Shown here: positions 54,531 through 63,882 of the stretch, one piece after another | Layout: every line of letters begins with the position of its first letter | Position numbering within the stretch: position 1 is the stretch's first letter | Source: Janthinobacterium lividum | GTDB taxonomy: Bacteria; Pseudomonadota; Gammaproteobacteria; Burkholderiales; Burkholderiaceae_D | DNA length: 64,000 nt | Direction of reading: 5' to 3' | Assembly (NCBI RefSeq): GCF_034424625.1 | Contig: NZ_CP139977.1 | Location: 1-64,000, forward strand | The notes under the pieces: generated by a model | Told to the model about the DNA's origin: nothing | Database searches by the model: none | What the model saw: only the letters and a program-made list of their open reading frames with translations | Position numbers and translations under genes: made by a program

Positions 54531-55524
54531 AGCAGTTCCTTTTTCGAAATAACATAAACGCAAAATCTTCGCCCTTGACGGGGTATTCCTTGCCCGATCC
54601 CCAGGCGATGGTGGTGCGGCCAAAAGGCTGGCAGCATTTGCCCAGTTCCTTGTCGGTGGCCGGAATGGGATACGTCAGCTGGGATTTGTAGGCCGTCTTG
54701 TCCATTTCCGGCAGGAAGTACGGACCGCACAGACCTTTCTGGCCATGCATGCCCCATGTCAGCAGTTCTCGGTGCATCTTGGCGGTGAGGCGCTGCATCA
54801 TCAATTCGGCGGTGCGCACCCCGCCCACGTGGTAGGCCGCGTGGCCATCGAGCGGGAAAAGACCTCCCTGACAGCCGGCGCACCAGAACAATTCCGGGCG
54901 GCCAAATCCCGCCGTGGCGGCAACGCAGTCCGCAGCGCAGGCGGCGACGGCGCCGGGATTGGCGAAGAGGACCGTTTCCGGATTGATAATTAAGGTGAGC
55001 TCATCATCGTTCCACAATGGATCGACCTCGGTCATGTACGCGATATCGAAGGAGCCGACTTCCAGGCAGGGGAAATCGGCGACCGCCTTGAGCCAGTACA
55101 TGACCGGATTGACATAAAAATGCGCCTGGTAGAAGGCATCCTGGGCGCCGCCTGCGTCCGTGGCCCGGGCGGATTCCGGCGCAGGGATGCCCGGATTGAG
55201 ATCGATGCCACCCAGGGACACCAGGCAGAACGGTTTGCGCACCACTTCCACGTGGCGCACGGGTTCCCAAAAGCCAATGGACAGGCCGATCAGCGGATTG
55301 ACTTTGCACGAACAAATCGGACTGGACGGATTGGCGGTGTCTTCCTGGCCGCCCAGGTTGCCCAGGGTGACACTGCCCAGGGAGATCGGCAGGATGCATG
55401 ACCAGCAGATATCCGTGATCGGGTTCGGGAAGGCGCCAGTGCAGGTTCCGACCGGCGCCGCCTGGGCATGGCCTGCCCCGATGAGGAGCAGGATCAAGCC
55501 GATGGTGTGTTTTAGTAGGCTCAT
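54517..55524 (-). CDS. traU: TraU, conjugal pilus assembly / DNA transfer protein
   Basis: A 335-residue exported protein. ATG 55524 overlaps the traW stop (ATGA), giving a signal peptide ending HAQA; the longer frame to 55650 is a traW shadow. Diagnostic TraU features are FPNPITDICWSCILPISLGS, the CSCKVNPLIGLSIGFWEPVR segment and the ending GRTTIAWGSGKEYPVKGEDF. Ten or more cysteines suggest disulfides. Length matches F TraU (330 residues). In F it is needed more for DNA transfer than for pilus outgrowth. Confidence 0.92.
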   Translation of the reverse strand: MSLLKHTIGLILLLIGAGHAQAAPVGTCTGAFPNPITDICWSCILPISLGSVTLGNLGGQEDTANPSSPICSCKVNPLIGLSIGFWEPVRHVEVVRKPFCLVSLGGIDLNPGIPAPESARATDAGGAQDAFYQAHFYVNPVMYWLKAVADFPCLEVGSFDIAYMTEVDPLWNDDELTLIINPETVLFANPGAVAACAADCVAATAGFGRPELFWCAGCQGGLFPLDGHAAYHVGGVRTAELMMQRLTAKMHRELLTWGMHGQKGLCGPYFLPEMDKTAYKSQLTYPIPATDKELGKCCQPFGRTTIAWGSGKEYPVKGEDFAFMLFRKRNCCVGY

Positions 55525-56213
55525 CTGGCCACCACGATTTCGTCGATGCGAAGGCGCATGCCTTCCTGGTAGACCAAGGCCGGGACGTGTCGGATGCCAA
55601 AGCGCCGCACTAGCGTGCCCTGCTGATCGAAGTAGATCCGCGTCTTCCACTGTTTCATCAGCTGCAAATACGAGCCGCCGACGAGTACCGGCTTGATCCG
55701 CGCGCCATCGCGCTGGAGCAGGCTGCGCGCCATCTTTGCCTGTATCGGATCGCGCGCGTCAAAAAACAGGAGGCTCTTGGACATGGACGTGATCGCCAGC
55801 GGGTTGGTGCGGGTGCCTGCGGGGAACAGGACGTGACCCTGTGCGTCGAGGATGTTCTTGTCGAGCACATAGGTGGGTTCAACATACAGAGTCCGTGGTG
55901 CCTTCGCCGGCGTCAAACCTGCCACCGGGGCCGGATTGGCCACGGCCGCCCTGCCTTTGGCGATCGCCTGCTCCTGCAGTGCGTGAAGCTGGCCGCTCTT
56001 TTCCAGCGCACGCAGGCGCTGGGCGATCATGTCGAGCAGGTTTTGCTCGGCAATCGGATACGTCGGCCCGATCGCGGCCAGTTCCTCGGCCTCTGCCAGT
56101 GCTCCCGTGAGGCCACTGGCCAGCAACAGGACGGACAAAATCCGCCTGGTCAGCTCACCGTATGGCAGGCAGTGAAAGCCCCGTGTCGTGGGTGCGGGTT
56201 CAAGTAATGGCAT
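55521..56213 (-). CDS. traW: TraW, conjugal pilus assembly protein
   Basis: A 230-residue exported protein. ATG 56213 lies eight bases after AAGGAAAAG and is preferred to TTG 56231. The hydrophobic signal helix ends near TGALA. The mature start LAAIGPTYPIAEQNLLDMI is characteristic of TraW, and the ending LVRRFGIRHVPALVYQEGMR followed by LRIDEI is conserved. It interacts with TrbC and is required for F pilus assembly in the periplasm. Its stop overlaps the traU start. Confidence 0.9.
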   Translation of the reverse strand: MPLLEPAPTTRGFHCLPYGELTRRILSVLLLASGLTGALAEAEELAAIGPTYPIAEQNLLDMIAQRLRALEKSGQLHALQEQAIAKGRAAVANPAPVAGLTPAKAPRTLYVEPTYVLDKNILDAQGHVLFPAGTRTNPLAITSMSKSLLFFDARDPIQAKMARSLLQRDGARIKPVLVGGSYLQLMKQWKTRIYFDQQGTLVRRFGIRHVPALVYQEGMRLRIDEIVVAR

Positions 56214-56227
56214 GATTTGCTTTTCCT

Positions 56228-56752
56228 TCAAAAGATCGGAATGACGACGCCCAGAACCGCGTCGGCGCGTACCAGGCCATTGATGCTGTAGCGTGAATCG
56301 AAGCTGTCCGGGCTGGTGCCTTGTACATAAAAATACGAGGGCGGAATCACGGTCTCGGCGATGGGTTCGAGCCGGAGGTGTTTAACGGTGGTATGGGTCT
56401 TGGCAATGCCGACCTCCTCGCCATTGACGAAAACATGGCGATCCCGGACGGTCACTTTGTCGCCGGCCACGCCGCGCACGATCTTGAAGAACGGCTGGTG
56501 GTGCAGGCCGGGGAAGATGCGGTACGCCGCCCCTTCGAATGCATAGACGACATAATCACCGCGATGGATGCCCTTCGCCCGGTAGTCGACCACTGCGACC
56601 GTGTAGGGCAAGCTGGGGGTCACGTTAAACAGAATCGGCAAGCGCGGTGTGGTATCGATAAACAAACGCACATAGGCGAGTGTCCAGATCGCGAGCAGCA
56701 CCAAGTACAGATACCAGCGTCTGCGCGCATGCTGAAAAAAATCGCGGGTCAC
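56228..56752 (-). CDS. S26 family signal-peptidase-like protein (TraF of RP4 / TrhF type)
   Basis: A 174-residue membrane protease. GTG 56752 overlaps the end of trbI (GTGA) and follows AAAGGT; the frame to 56845 is a trbI shadow. One N-terminal membrane helix is followed by NVTPSLPYTVAVV, where the Ser of T-P-S-L-P is the probable nucleophile. FFKIVRGVAGDKVTV carries the Lys base, and SPDSFDSRYSINGLV is the S26 C-terminal box. In RP4 this enzyme cyclises pilin; in SXT-type clusters trhF holds the same position between traC and traW. Pilin maturation is the likely role. Confidence 0.85.
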   Translation of the reverse strand: MTRDFFQHARRRWYLYLVLLAIWTLAYVRLFIDTTPRLPILFNVTPSLPYTVAVVDYRAKGIHRGDYVVYAFEGAAYRIFPGLHHQPFFKIVRGVAGDKVTVRDRHVFVNGEEVGIAKTHTTVKHLRLEPIAETVIPPSYFYVQGTSPDSFDSRYSINGLVRADAVLGVVIPIF

Positions 56753-57102
56753 AGTTTCACCTTTTTTCTGAGCAATGGAGTGAGATCGATCAGCGTCGCG
56801 CGGCTGCCGATCACCGCCGTTTTGTCGACCACCAGGCATGCGCACTCTTGCGGCAATTGCGCCAACGCAGCAGCAAAGCCGGGAACGAATCGTTCAGCAT
56901 CGGATATCGCCTGCCGTCGCTCTATGTCGGTACGGCTGTTCGTCATGGCTTTAAAGACCTGTTCCTGCTTTGCATTGAAGACGTTCGCCACGTCGACGAC
57001 CCCGATGACCAGCATCGGCCGCAGCACCAGCCGGTCATATGCCGCAATGCCGATCGCCACGAAGCAGGCCGATACGAAGATGTTGATCAGCATGATTCTC
57101 AT
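56749..57102 (-). CDS. trbI: TrbI, conjugal transfer protein
   Basis: A 117-residue inner-membrane protein with one N-terminal membrane helix and a short hydrophilic domain, as in F TrbI (128 residues). The segment GVVDVANVFNAKQEQVFKAM and its place right after traC support the call. ATG 57102 overlaps the traC stop (ATGA). F TrbI affects pilus retraction or length; its exact role is not settled. Confidence 0.8.
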   Translation of the reverse strand: MRIMLINIFVSACFVAIGIAAYDRLVLRPMLVIGVVDVANVFNAKQEQVFKAMTNSRTDIERRQAISDAERFVPGFAAALAQLPQECACLVVDKTAVIGSRATLIDLTPLLRKKVKL

Positions 57103-59666
57103 TGGAGTCCCCTGTCGGCCAGTACCCGGGCGATGGCCTCGTCGATGGAGTAGCCCTGGGCACGCAAGGCATCGATCGGCTTGTTGTCGTCCAGCTTGTT
57201 GGAAAACAGCAGCTGCGTGGCTGGATCAATGACCAGGCGTACGACGCCTTCGCCGATGGGCGACGAGACGTACATTTCCGCAAAGGCCCCCGCTTCCGTG
57301 CGCAGCGATTTGAGCAGCCGCTTTTTGGCCGCATCCATGACGATGCGCTTGTTGCTTTCCAGGATGTCAATCGACTCCGGTTTTTGCCGCAGCAAGAACA
57401 CCCAGTCGGAGCAGTTGAAAGCGGCTGTCATTTGCACCGAACCGTAATAGTCATCGGCACCCTGCGTCGCGGTGCCCAGTGCACCACCGTATTTGCGCGC
57501 GCGGCGGGCAGCTTCTTCCACCACGGCGGCCTTGACCGGGTCGTCCGCACCGATCTCGCCAAGCTGTTGCTTGAGTTCATCGATGATCAGGAGCTTCTTG
57601 CGATCGCGGTTCAGGTACATCTCGCCGGTGATCTGGTACATCAGCAGGATATTGACGACAGCATGCAGATCGGGCTTACGTTTGAGCTCTTCGTTTTCGA
57701 TCACGACGAAGTCATTCGAAAAATCGACGTTATTCTTGCCCTCGAAGAATCGTTCGTATTGCCCGTCTTTCGAGTACGGATTGAGCATGATGGCAAGATC
57801 GCGGATGCGGTCATCGCCTTTGATTTCGAGTTCCGCGATATTGCCGGTCTTGAATTCGTCGCGCAAGGCGGTGATCGTCAGATCATTGCCGTACGACTTC
57901 CATAGTTTCAGGAGGACCGTTGAAATGGCCTTGTATTGCACTTCTTGCAATTGCTGACTCATGGAACACATCTTCGCCAGGGCGGGCAACAGCATATCGA
58001 TGTCTTCGTGAATATCATTGACCGCCGTAAACGGGTTCAAAATGATCTTCGAGCGGGCGCTGAACTCCACGTGCGTGCCATTGGCTTTCTTGCACAGCTT
58101 CTCAAATGAGCGCCCGAGATCAAGCAGGCGCACTTGCGCACCGCCGGAACGGTATGACCAGGCTATCTCGTTGAGGGTGACGGACTTGCCGGAACCTGGA
58201 GCGCCGACGACGGCAAAATTGTAGTTGCCCAGGTCGTTGTCATACAGGTCCAGCGTCACGAGCTGGCCGCGGCGGCCGGCGAAGATGAGCGTTGGCGTGT
58301 CGGTTCCGCGCCATTCCGCCAGCAGGGGCGCGAGATGGATGGCGTTCGCCATGGATTTGCGTGTCACCCGCTTCATCTTCTTCATGTCATTGTGGAATGC
58401 GGGCGTCAGGGTCATGGGCAAGCTCGCCAGCAGCGCCTGGCGGTGCATGTACACATCGGCATTGAGTTCAAAGCCGCTGGCACGCCAGATGGCCTTGGCC
58501 GCTTCTGCCGCCGCCGTCGCCTCGGCGGGCGGGCTAAAAATGGCCAGCTGGTGGTACATCGAGACGAGGTTGCCGCCGACATCCATGGCGTTGGCGACGG
58601 CACTCCAGTCTTCCTGCTTCTTCTGCACGTCCGGCATGATGGCGGCCATCTTGCTGCCCGCGTTCTGTGTCGCGCGGATATGGTTCGCCGTAATCAATGT
58701 CCGCGTCGTATTCGTATCGAGGATGTGCACGCCCATGGTGAGCAGGAACGGCGCACGGTACTGCAGTGCCGGTTGCATGGCGTGGCCGATGAGCGCACCC
58801 ATCTGCCAGAGGGGGAAACGTCCCGGAAACGATTTAATGGAGAAGAAGCGTGCTTCCACCTGCTGCGGCTTGCCTGGCTTCGAAAACCGGATACCTTCGT
58901 TGGTCGGCTCCTGGACGGTATCGAAGTCCACAATCTGATCCCGCAATTCCCTACCCTCATCGTAGTGAATCCATGGGGTGAAACCGTCTGCGAGCCGGTG
59001 CGGATTGGTGAACAGTGCGCACCAGTTGATTAACGCGGCCGCATCGCATTCTTTGCTGGGTATAGAGGCGGCGTCAAGGGTGCTTGCCATCGAGTCGCGC
59101 AAACCAATCGCCGCTTCGCGCTTGCCGATATCATCGGCGCGTCCGTCCACCGTGACGCTCATCATCAGTCGAAAGTCGCGCAGCGTAAAATGAAATCCCT
59201 TGGTCAGGGATTTCTGGCTCCCGGCCAGCAGATGTTGCACGCGCTGGCGTGCCAGCTGGCGGTACAGGTTACTGTTCCGAGCCGGCCGGCCCCACTGCTG
59301 CGAGTTTTCATATTGATCCTCGTCTTCCATGCGCATGTTGGCATATTGAATCAGCGGGGCGCGGATGTCCGGCGAGCCAAACAGATGAAATTGCACACCC
59401 GTGTTCGCGGGACAGTTGGTGTACAGGCTTTGCAGCACCTCCACCATACGTTCGTCGGCACCGGCCTGGGGCATGAGTTCCAGCATGAAGCCGAGCCGGT
59501 GATGGCGATTGATGAACAGGTGCTCGCTGTCGACATAGGGACCGTACGGCAGCCAGCTGGAAAACTGATCCTTGGAAAACGCCTCACCTCGGCTTAATCC
59601 AAACAGATCCCAGAGGCCAGCGCGGATCCCTTCGCCATCGTTTTCTGACGTGAAGAACTTGAGCAT
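57099..59666 (-). CDS. traC: TraC, VirB4-type conjugation ATPase
   Basis: An 855-residue cytoplasmic ATPase. ATG 59666 after AGAGGA is preferred to 59687. The N-terminal TraC_F/VirB4 domain includes FSSWLPYGPYVDSEHLF. Walker A is VVGAPGSGKSVTLNEIAW; Walker B is KKLLIIDELKQQLGEIGADD, and the C-terminal arginine region is ARRARKYGGALGTATQGADD. Length matches F TraC (875). It powers pilus assembly at the inner membrane with TraV, TraK and TraB forming the core. Overlaps trbI by four bases. Confidence 0.95.
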   Translation of the reverse strand: MLKFFTSENDGEGIRAGLWDLFGLSRGEAFSKDQFSSWLPYGPYVDSEHLFINRHHRLGFMLELMPQAGADERMVEVLQSLYTNCPANTGVQFHLFGSPDIRAPLIQYANMRMEDEDQYENSQQWGRPARNSNLYRQLARQRVQHLLAGSQKSLTKGFHFTLRDFRLMMSVTVDGRADDIGKREAAIGLRDSMASTLDAASIPSKECDAAALINWCALFTNPHRLADGFTPWIHYDEGRELRDQIVDFDTVQEPTNEGIRFSKPGKPQQVEARFFSIKSFPGRFPLWQMGALIGHAMQPALQYRAPFLLTMGVHILDTNTTRTLITANHIRATQNAGSKMAAIMPDVQKKQEDWSAVANAMDVGGNLVSMYHQLAIFSPPAEATAAAEAAKAIWRASGFELNADVYMHRQALLASLPMTLTPAFHNDMKKMKRVTRKSMANAIHLAPLLAEWRGTDTPTLIFAGRRGQLVTLDLYDNDLGNYNFAVVGAPGSGKSVTLNEIAWSYRSGGAQVRLLDLGRSFEKLCKKANGTHVEFSARSKIILNPFTAVNDIHEDIDMLLPALAKMCSMSQQLQEVQYKAISTVLLKLWKSYGNDLTITALRDEFKTGNIAELEIKGDDRIRDLAIMLNPYSKDGQYERFFEGKNNVDFSNDFVVIENEELKRKPDLHAVVNILLMYQITGEMYLNRDRKKLLIIDELKQQLGEIGADDPVKAAVVEEAARRARKYGGALGTATQGADDYYGSVQMTAAFNCSDWVFLLRQKPESIDILESNKRIVMDAAKKRLLKSLRTEAGAFAEMYVSSPIGEGVVRLVIDPATQLLFSNKLDDNKPIDALRAQGYSIDEAIARVLADRGLQ

Positions 59667-59692
59667 ATTTGTCCTCTCTGAATGCAATACCG

Positions 59693-60355
59693 CTATTGGC
59701 TTGTCGCCGACGCTGGAGCCGGCGCGCCTTCTGGAACCGTCGTGACGGTCCCGATGGGAGGATCGGCAAGCGCTCCCGCTGGCGGCAAGGTTGGCCGTGT
59801 TTCGGCGCCGGAGTTGGCCTGTCCAGAGGGAGACGCAGTACCCGAAGATGACGCCTGCTGAGGTGCGGGCGGTTTCAGGGGAGCAAAGGCATCACGGATC
59901 TGCCGCTGCGCGTGGGCGATCTGCCACCGGCCAGAGTCTGTCTGCAGGTAGACAAAGGACTGATCGTGGAGATCATGGTCGCTGTCCTCCCACGGCTTGA
60001 TCCAGAGCCGCATGACGCGCGGCGGCGAGCGCAGTGCGGCGGGCTCGAACACAGGCGATCCCTGCATGGCGCTGCCGCTGGATGCAGCTTTTAGCATCGT
60101 GTACATGCTGCGCGGGGCTGTACGCGGCGTTCCTTTTGTGGGAACCCCTGTGGCCGCCGCACCGCCGCCCGATGGAAACGAGTTGTAGTAATTGCCGGAG
60201 ACGGAGTTGCACCGCACGCCTTCCGGCGCCTTGCAGGCATATTCGGACTTCCCGCCCAGGCCTGTCATGTCGCCGCACCCGGCCAGGATCGTCAGGCAAA
60301 CCGCTGTGGCCGACAGGTTTTTGATGCGCAATGAAATCGATGGATTCAGTTGCAT
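59693..60355 (-). CDS. traV: TraV, outer-membrane lipoprotein of the T4SS core
   Basis: A 220-residue lipoprotein; the signal peptide ends LAGC, with Cys27 as lipid attachment. The mature N-terminus GGKSEYACKAPEGVRCNSVSG is the conserved TraV motif with two cysteines. Proline/alanine-rich C-terminal tail. TraV anchors the TraK-TraB envelope-spanning core to the outer membrane (VirB7 analogue). It starts two bases after the dsbC stop. Confidence 0.9.
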   Translation of the reverse strand: MQLNPSISLRIKNLSATAVCLTILAGCGDMTGLGGKSEYACKAPEGVRCNSVSGNYYNSFPSGGGAAATGVPTKGTPRTAPRSMYTMLKAASSGSAMQGSPVFEPAALRSPPRVMRLWIKPWEDSDHDLHDQSFVYLQTDSGRWQIAHAQRQIRDAFAPLKPPAPQQASSSGTASPSGQANSGAETRPTLPPAGALADPPIGTVTTVPEGAPAPASATSQ

Positions 60356-60357
60356 GA

Positions 60358-61134
60358 TTACTCCTTTGGATTCTTGCTGGCTTGGTGGCTGGACGCGGCT
60401 TGCGCCAGATGGGCCTCGATCTCGCTGGCACTGATAAAACCGGTTTCCCGTGCGCCATCAGCAAAGACGAGGGTCGGCGTGCCCTGTATGGCTAATTTGC
60501 TGGCCAGGGCCAGGTTGCGGTCGAGCGGATGGGCGCATTGGGCTGGTGCGCCCTGTCCGTCCAACGTGCCGCTGACGGCGCTGCGCCAGGCAGCCAGGCG
60601 GTCGGCAGCACACCAGATGCGCATAGGTAAAGCCTGGTCCTGGAATGGCAGCATGAAGTTGTAGATGCGCAGGTTGGGGATATTCACCAGTTCAGGTTCG
60701 AGCTGGCGGCAATACGGACAATGTGGATCGGTGAAAAGATAAAGGACGCGTTCGCCCTTGCCCTGTGTGGAGACGATCGCATCAGTCAACGGCAACTGGC
60801 GGACATCGATAGCCGCTGCCGTCGGTGCTGCCGGGCTGGCAGCGTTGCTCCGCTGCTGCAGTTTCGGTGCTGTCAGGTCGCGCATGGCGCGCAGATCGAC
60901 CAGGCGGCCAAAAATCATGTAGTCAGAGTGTGTATCGGCGACGAAGCCGACGTTGTCGCCCATCCACACCTCGAAGACGTGGGGGATCGGTGTCGCCGTG
61001 ACCGTATCAAAGGCCGTGCCGGGATAGGTTTGCTTCAGCGTGGCGAGCAGCGTGTCCTCGGCCGTACTGGCGTGGGCGGCACATGTGGCGGCGCAGGCGA
61101 GTGCGGCGAGGCCCAGTCTAGTCAGCTTCGTCAT
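60358..61134 (-). CDS. dsbC: DsbC-like disulfide isomerase of the transfer cluster
   Basis: A 258-residue periplasmic thiol:disulfide isomerase. ATG 61134 follows GGAGG and overlaps the traB end by 17 bases; the frame to 61227 is a shadow. Signal peptide ending AAHA; N-terminal dimerisation region; then a thioredoxin fold with YLFTDPHCPYCRQLEPELVN (CPYC active site) and the cis-Pro segment IQGTPTLVFADG. It likely rearranges disulfides in the Cys-rich TraN, TraU and TraH. DsbC genes are commonly embedded in SXT-like and related F-type clusters. Confidence 0.9.
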   Translation of the reverse strand: MTKLTRLGLAALACAATCAAHASTAEDTLLATLKQTYPGTAFDTVTATPIPHVFEVWMGDNVGFVADTHSDYMIFGRLVDLRAMRDLTAPKLQQRSNAASPAAPTAAAIDVRQLPLTDAIVSTQGKGERVLYLFTDPHCPYCRQLEPELVNIPNLRIYNFMLPFQDQALPMRIWCAADRLAAWRSAVSGTLDGQGAPAQCAHPLDRNLALASKLAIQGTPTLVFADGARETGFISASEIEAHLAQAASSHQASKNPKE

Positions 61135-62500
61135 TGGAAACCTCCATCGTGCGCTCGGCAAGGCCGAGCTGATCCTGCCGGTTCGCGTCGCTTCGTGACA
61201 TGGGCCGCGCGGGAATGCGCACGCCACGGGTCAGCACCACATCCACTTTGCGGCCCGCATGCACCTCGATGACGGGAAACGTCTGTTCGGCCAGCCGGAT
61301 GTAATAGTTGGCCAGGTTGTTGAGCGCGCTCCCCATGCCATTGCCAATGCCGCGGCGGAATTGATCGCCGGTGCCGCCGGTTGTTGTCGACAGGGTGCCA
61401 AACGGCGAAGTGGTAAATGAGGTGTTGCCTTGTGCAAAACCCTGGCCAATACCGCTGACGATGCCGGCGCGCAGGCTGTTGGCCAGCAGCTGCCCCTGTT
61501 TGGAGACGAGCGTGCCGCGCAGCCCCAGGTTGCCATCCTCCCCAAAAATGTTGCCCTCGATCTTGACCTCGACCACCGAGCGGTCGTAGCGGATGCAGGA
61601 GAGTACGTCGGTGCGCAGATAGGCGCGTTCGGAACTGATGTCGCCATAGCCGGAGGCGACCACAAAGCATTCCTTGACGTCCGCGCGGAACTGATTCGGC
61701 AGGATGGCAGCGGCAGAAATTTTAATGAACGCCGGTAGGGGATTGCTTTGGGCCTGGCCGCCTGTCGGCGCATCGATCCCGCCGAGCAGTTCTCCCGGCA
61801 GGATGCCGACTGGCAGGAAGTCATCCAGGGTATTCGCTGTTTTTCCCAGGTTTGCCCCGATCTCGCCGGTGGATCCAGTGCTCCTGCTGGTCTCTGCCGC
61901 AGCGCTTAGGGATACGCGGATCATCGGGGCGGATGTTACCGGCGGCTCGCTTGGCCGCATTACGCCGGTGTTGCCACTGGCTAGATCGGTGGCGGGTTGC
62001 CCTGGTGGCGCGCTGCCTCCCGGTGGCGTGCCTGGAGGGTACTGCAACGGGGTCGCCACAGCTGGCTGGGGTGTTGGCGGCGTGACGGGGGCGGGCGGCG
62101 CTGGCGGCGGGCTCTGTTCTGCTGTCGCGGCCGTCTTTGCTTCCAGATCCGCCAGGCGCTTGAGCAAGGCGGCTTCGACGGCCTTGTGATCGCTGTTGAT
62201 TTTGTCTTGCGCTTCCTTGTCACTGTCATATTGCGCCAGCTTCTTGCCGGCGTTGCCGACCCATTGGTCTTCCGGCGAAATCTGGCCGGGCACCATCATG
62301 CTGGCACCATCCACATTGACGGTGGCGCGCTTGTCGGTCGACTTGGGAAGCTGTCGGGCGGGGCTGCCGGACTCGGAATAGGCCAATACCGCCCACAGCA
62401 CGCCTATGCAGGCTGTCACGATACTGGCGGCGGCCAGGTACTGCTGCTGCTTGGGCGTCAACCGTGCCGTGCAGGATTTCAATGTTTGCATGATGCGCAT
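61118..62500 (-). CDS. traB: TraB, T4SS core protein (VirB10-like)
   Basis: A 460-residue protein with a cytoplasmic N-terminus, one membrane helix (about residues 22-41), a coiled-coil segment, a Pro-rich periplasmic stretch (about 128-180) and a C-terminal beta-barrel domain. The latter has YLRTDVLSCIRYDRSVVEVK, GNIFGEDGNLGLRGTLVSKQ and the final VEVHAGRKVDVVLT-like strand. This is the layout of TraB/VirB10 proteins, which link inner and outer membranes. F TraB is 475 residues. Starts six bases after the traK stop. Confidence 0.92.
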   Translation of the reverse strand: MRIMQTLKSCTARLTPKQQQYLAAASIVTACIGVLWAVLAYSESGSPARQLPKSTDKRATVNVDGASMMVPGQISPEDQWVGNAGKKLAQYDSDKEAQDKINSDHKAVEAALLKRLADLEAKTAATAEQSPPPAPPAPVTPPTPQPAVATPLQYPPGTPPGGSAPPGQPATDLASGNTGVMRPSEPPVTSAPMIRVSLSAAAETSRSTGSTGEIGANLGKTANTLDDFLPVGILPGELLGGIDAPTGGQAQSNPLPAFIKISAAAILPNQFRADVKECFVVASGYGDISSERAYLRTDVLSCIRYDRSVVEVKIEGNIFGEDGNLGLRGTLVSKQGQLLANSLRAGIVSGIGQGFAQGNTSFTTSPFGTLSTTTGGTGDQFRRGIGNGMGSALNNLANYYIRLAEQTFPVIEVHAGRKVDVVLTRGVRIPARPMSRSDANRQDQLGLAERTMEVSNDEAD

Positions 62501-62506
62501 GGCGGC

Positions 62507-63313
62507 TCACTCCCCTGTCCGAATGACGTAGACCCGCGTGCTTTCATTCGGACGCAAGTTGAGGTTGTCGATGGCGACGGCCAGGACATCGCCATCGTCG
62601 CGGTCAAATTCCTGTTCTGCGAGCACCAGCGGCGCACCGCTGATATTGCTGAGTGCATAGGTCTCGCCGATGAGGCCACGGCCTTCAAACTGGCGGATGA
62701 GCTTCATTTCCGCTTCCGCCCATAGCAGGCGCGCTTCGTCGCGCTCTTCCATCCGGACGTCGTCGGGCACCTGCTCGGAAGCCATGAACATCAGCATCGA
62801 TTTCAGGGAGCGGATGAATGTGGCGGACCTCGCCGGCGCCGCGCCGCCGGTATTGGCTGTCTTGACCTGGCGTCTGGCCGACTTGTCTGAGATCACGATC
62901 GTGTCTGCCGGAACCTCCGCGCGGTTCAGACGCAAGGTGTAAGTGGCTGTGGCGGAAGAAATAAACAGATTGATCGGCTTTGCAGCAGTGCCCACCGGCT
63001 GAATATAGATTTCGCCTTTGGCCAGGTCGCAGGCAAGCGACAGCTGGCCGCCGGGATTGACGGCAGTGCCGGCGCCAGGCGCTGCGGGCAGGCTGGCGTC
63101 AGCCGGTTTGGGAGCACAATTGCTGCTCGAGTAGATGTTGCCAACGACGTCGATGATCTTGGCACCCTCGATGCGGATGCGCGTGGGTTCATGTGCGGCG
63201 ATGACCGCCTCGATGGTGGCGCCGTCCCTGACCTCTCTGGTCTGGTCGGCCCAAGCGGGGAGCTCAACGAGCCCCAGCAGCAGCCACGCCAGTGGCAGTA
63301 TCCGGTTTTCCAT
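62507..63313 (-). CDS. traK: TraK, T4SS core secretin-like protein (VirB9-like)
   Basis: A 268-residue exported protein (signal ending PAWA). The N-terminal part includes TIEAVIAAHEPTRIRIEGAK, a conserved TraK/secretin-like motif. The C-terminal beta domain ends in NLNLRPNESTRVYVIRTGE. TraK joins TraV and TraB to form the outer-membrane core. ATG 63313 after AGGAG overlaps the end of traE by 50 bases, an unusually long overlap but supported by the signal peptide. F TraK is 242 residues. Confidence 0.92.
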   Translation of the reverse strand: MENRILPLAWLLLGLVELPAWADQTREVRDGATIEAVIAAHEPTRIRIEGAKIIDVVGNIYSSSNCAPKPADASLPAAPGAGTAVNPGGQLSLACDLAKGEIYIQPVGTAAKPINLFISSATATYTLRLNRAEVPADTIVISDKSARRQVKTANTGGAAPARSATFIRSLKSMLMFMASEQVPDDVRMEERDEARLLWAEAEMKLIRQFEGRGLIGETYALSNISGAPLVLAEQEFDRDDGDVLAVAIDNLNLRPNESTRVYVIRTGE

Positions 63314-63866
63314 CTTTCAACTCCTTAAAATCTTTCAGATGCACGCGCGCGCCGCGGAAGACGAAGTCCGCACGGTAGGTCTTGAGGTTGTCAGAGGTAT
63401 TGGCCCCGTTCACCTGGGTTTTGAGGTAGCCGGTCATCGTGACCGATTGCGTTTCTTCGTCAGGTACCAGTTGCTGCATCTGGAAGTACGTGCTCGCATT
63501 GAGCTTCTTCAGTCTTGCCGCCTCCAGATCCTGGCGGGTCTTGATGCTGCCGGCGTTCTCCGGCAGGCACCAGCTGAGCAGCATGTCCTTCTTCCATTCG
63601 ATCGACTTCGGCGTGACGTCCAGCATCAGATAAGCGATATAGCCGGACATCTGTACCAGATAGTCGTTGCTGGCCTTGCCATCCTCGATCCAGAATGTTT
63701 TATGGATAGCCGGCGGCACAATGACAGTGCGTTCCGTGCCTGCGATGCGGACAATGATGGTCAACGCCAGCATCAGGCAGACGGAAAGGATGCCAATGGC
63801 CAGGCGCTGGTCGAAGACGCGGCGACGCAGTGCGCCCAGGTCATCCTGATAGGTTTCCAGTTTCAC
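63264..63866 (-). CDS. traE: TraE, pilus assembly protein (VirB5/VirB8-like)
   Basis: A 200-residue inner-membrane protein with one N-terminal helix (about residues 22-41) and a periplasmic domain. The domain contains TVIVPPAIHKTFWIEDGKAS, SNDYLVQMSGYIAYLMLDVT and LKTYRADFVFRGARVHLKDF, all typical of TraE. The start is GTG 63866 after AGGAGAG. Length equals F TraE (188) within the normal range. It lies 16 bases after the traL stop. Confidence 0.92.
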   Translation of the reverse strand: MKLETYQDDLGALRRRVFDQRLAIGILSVCLMLALTIIVRIAGTERTVIVPPAIHKTFWIEDGKASNDYLVQMSGYIAYLMLDVTPKSIEWKKDMLLSWCLPENAGSIKTRQDLEAARLKKLNASTYFQMQQLVPDEETQSVTMTGYLKTQVNGANTSDNLKTYRADFVFRGARVHLKDFKELKDGKPDTATGVAAAGAR

Positions 63867-63882
63867 GGTGCTCTCCTTGGTG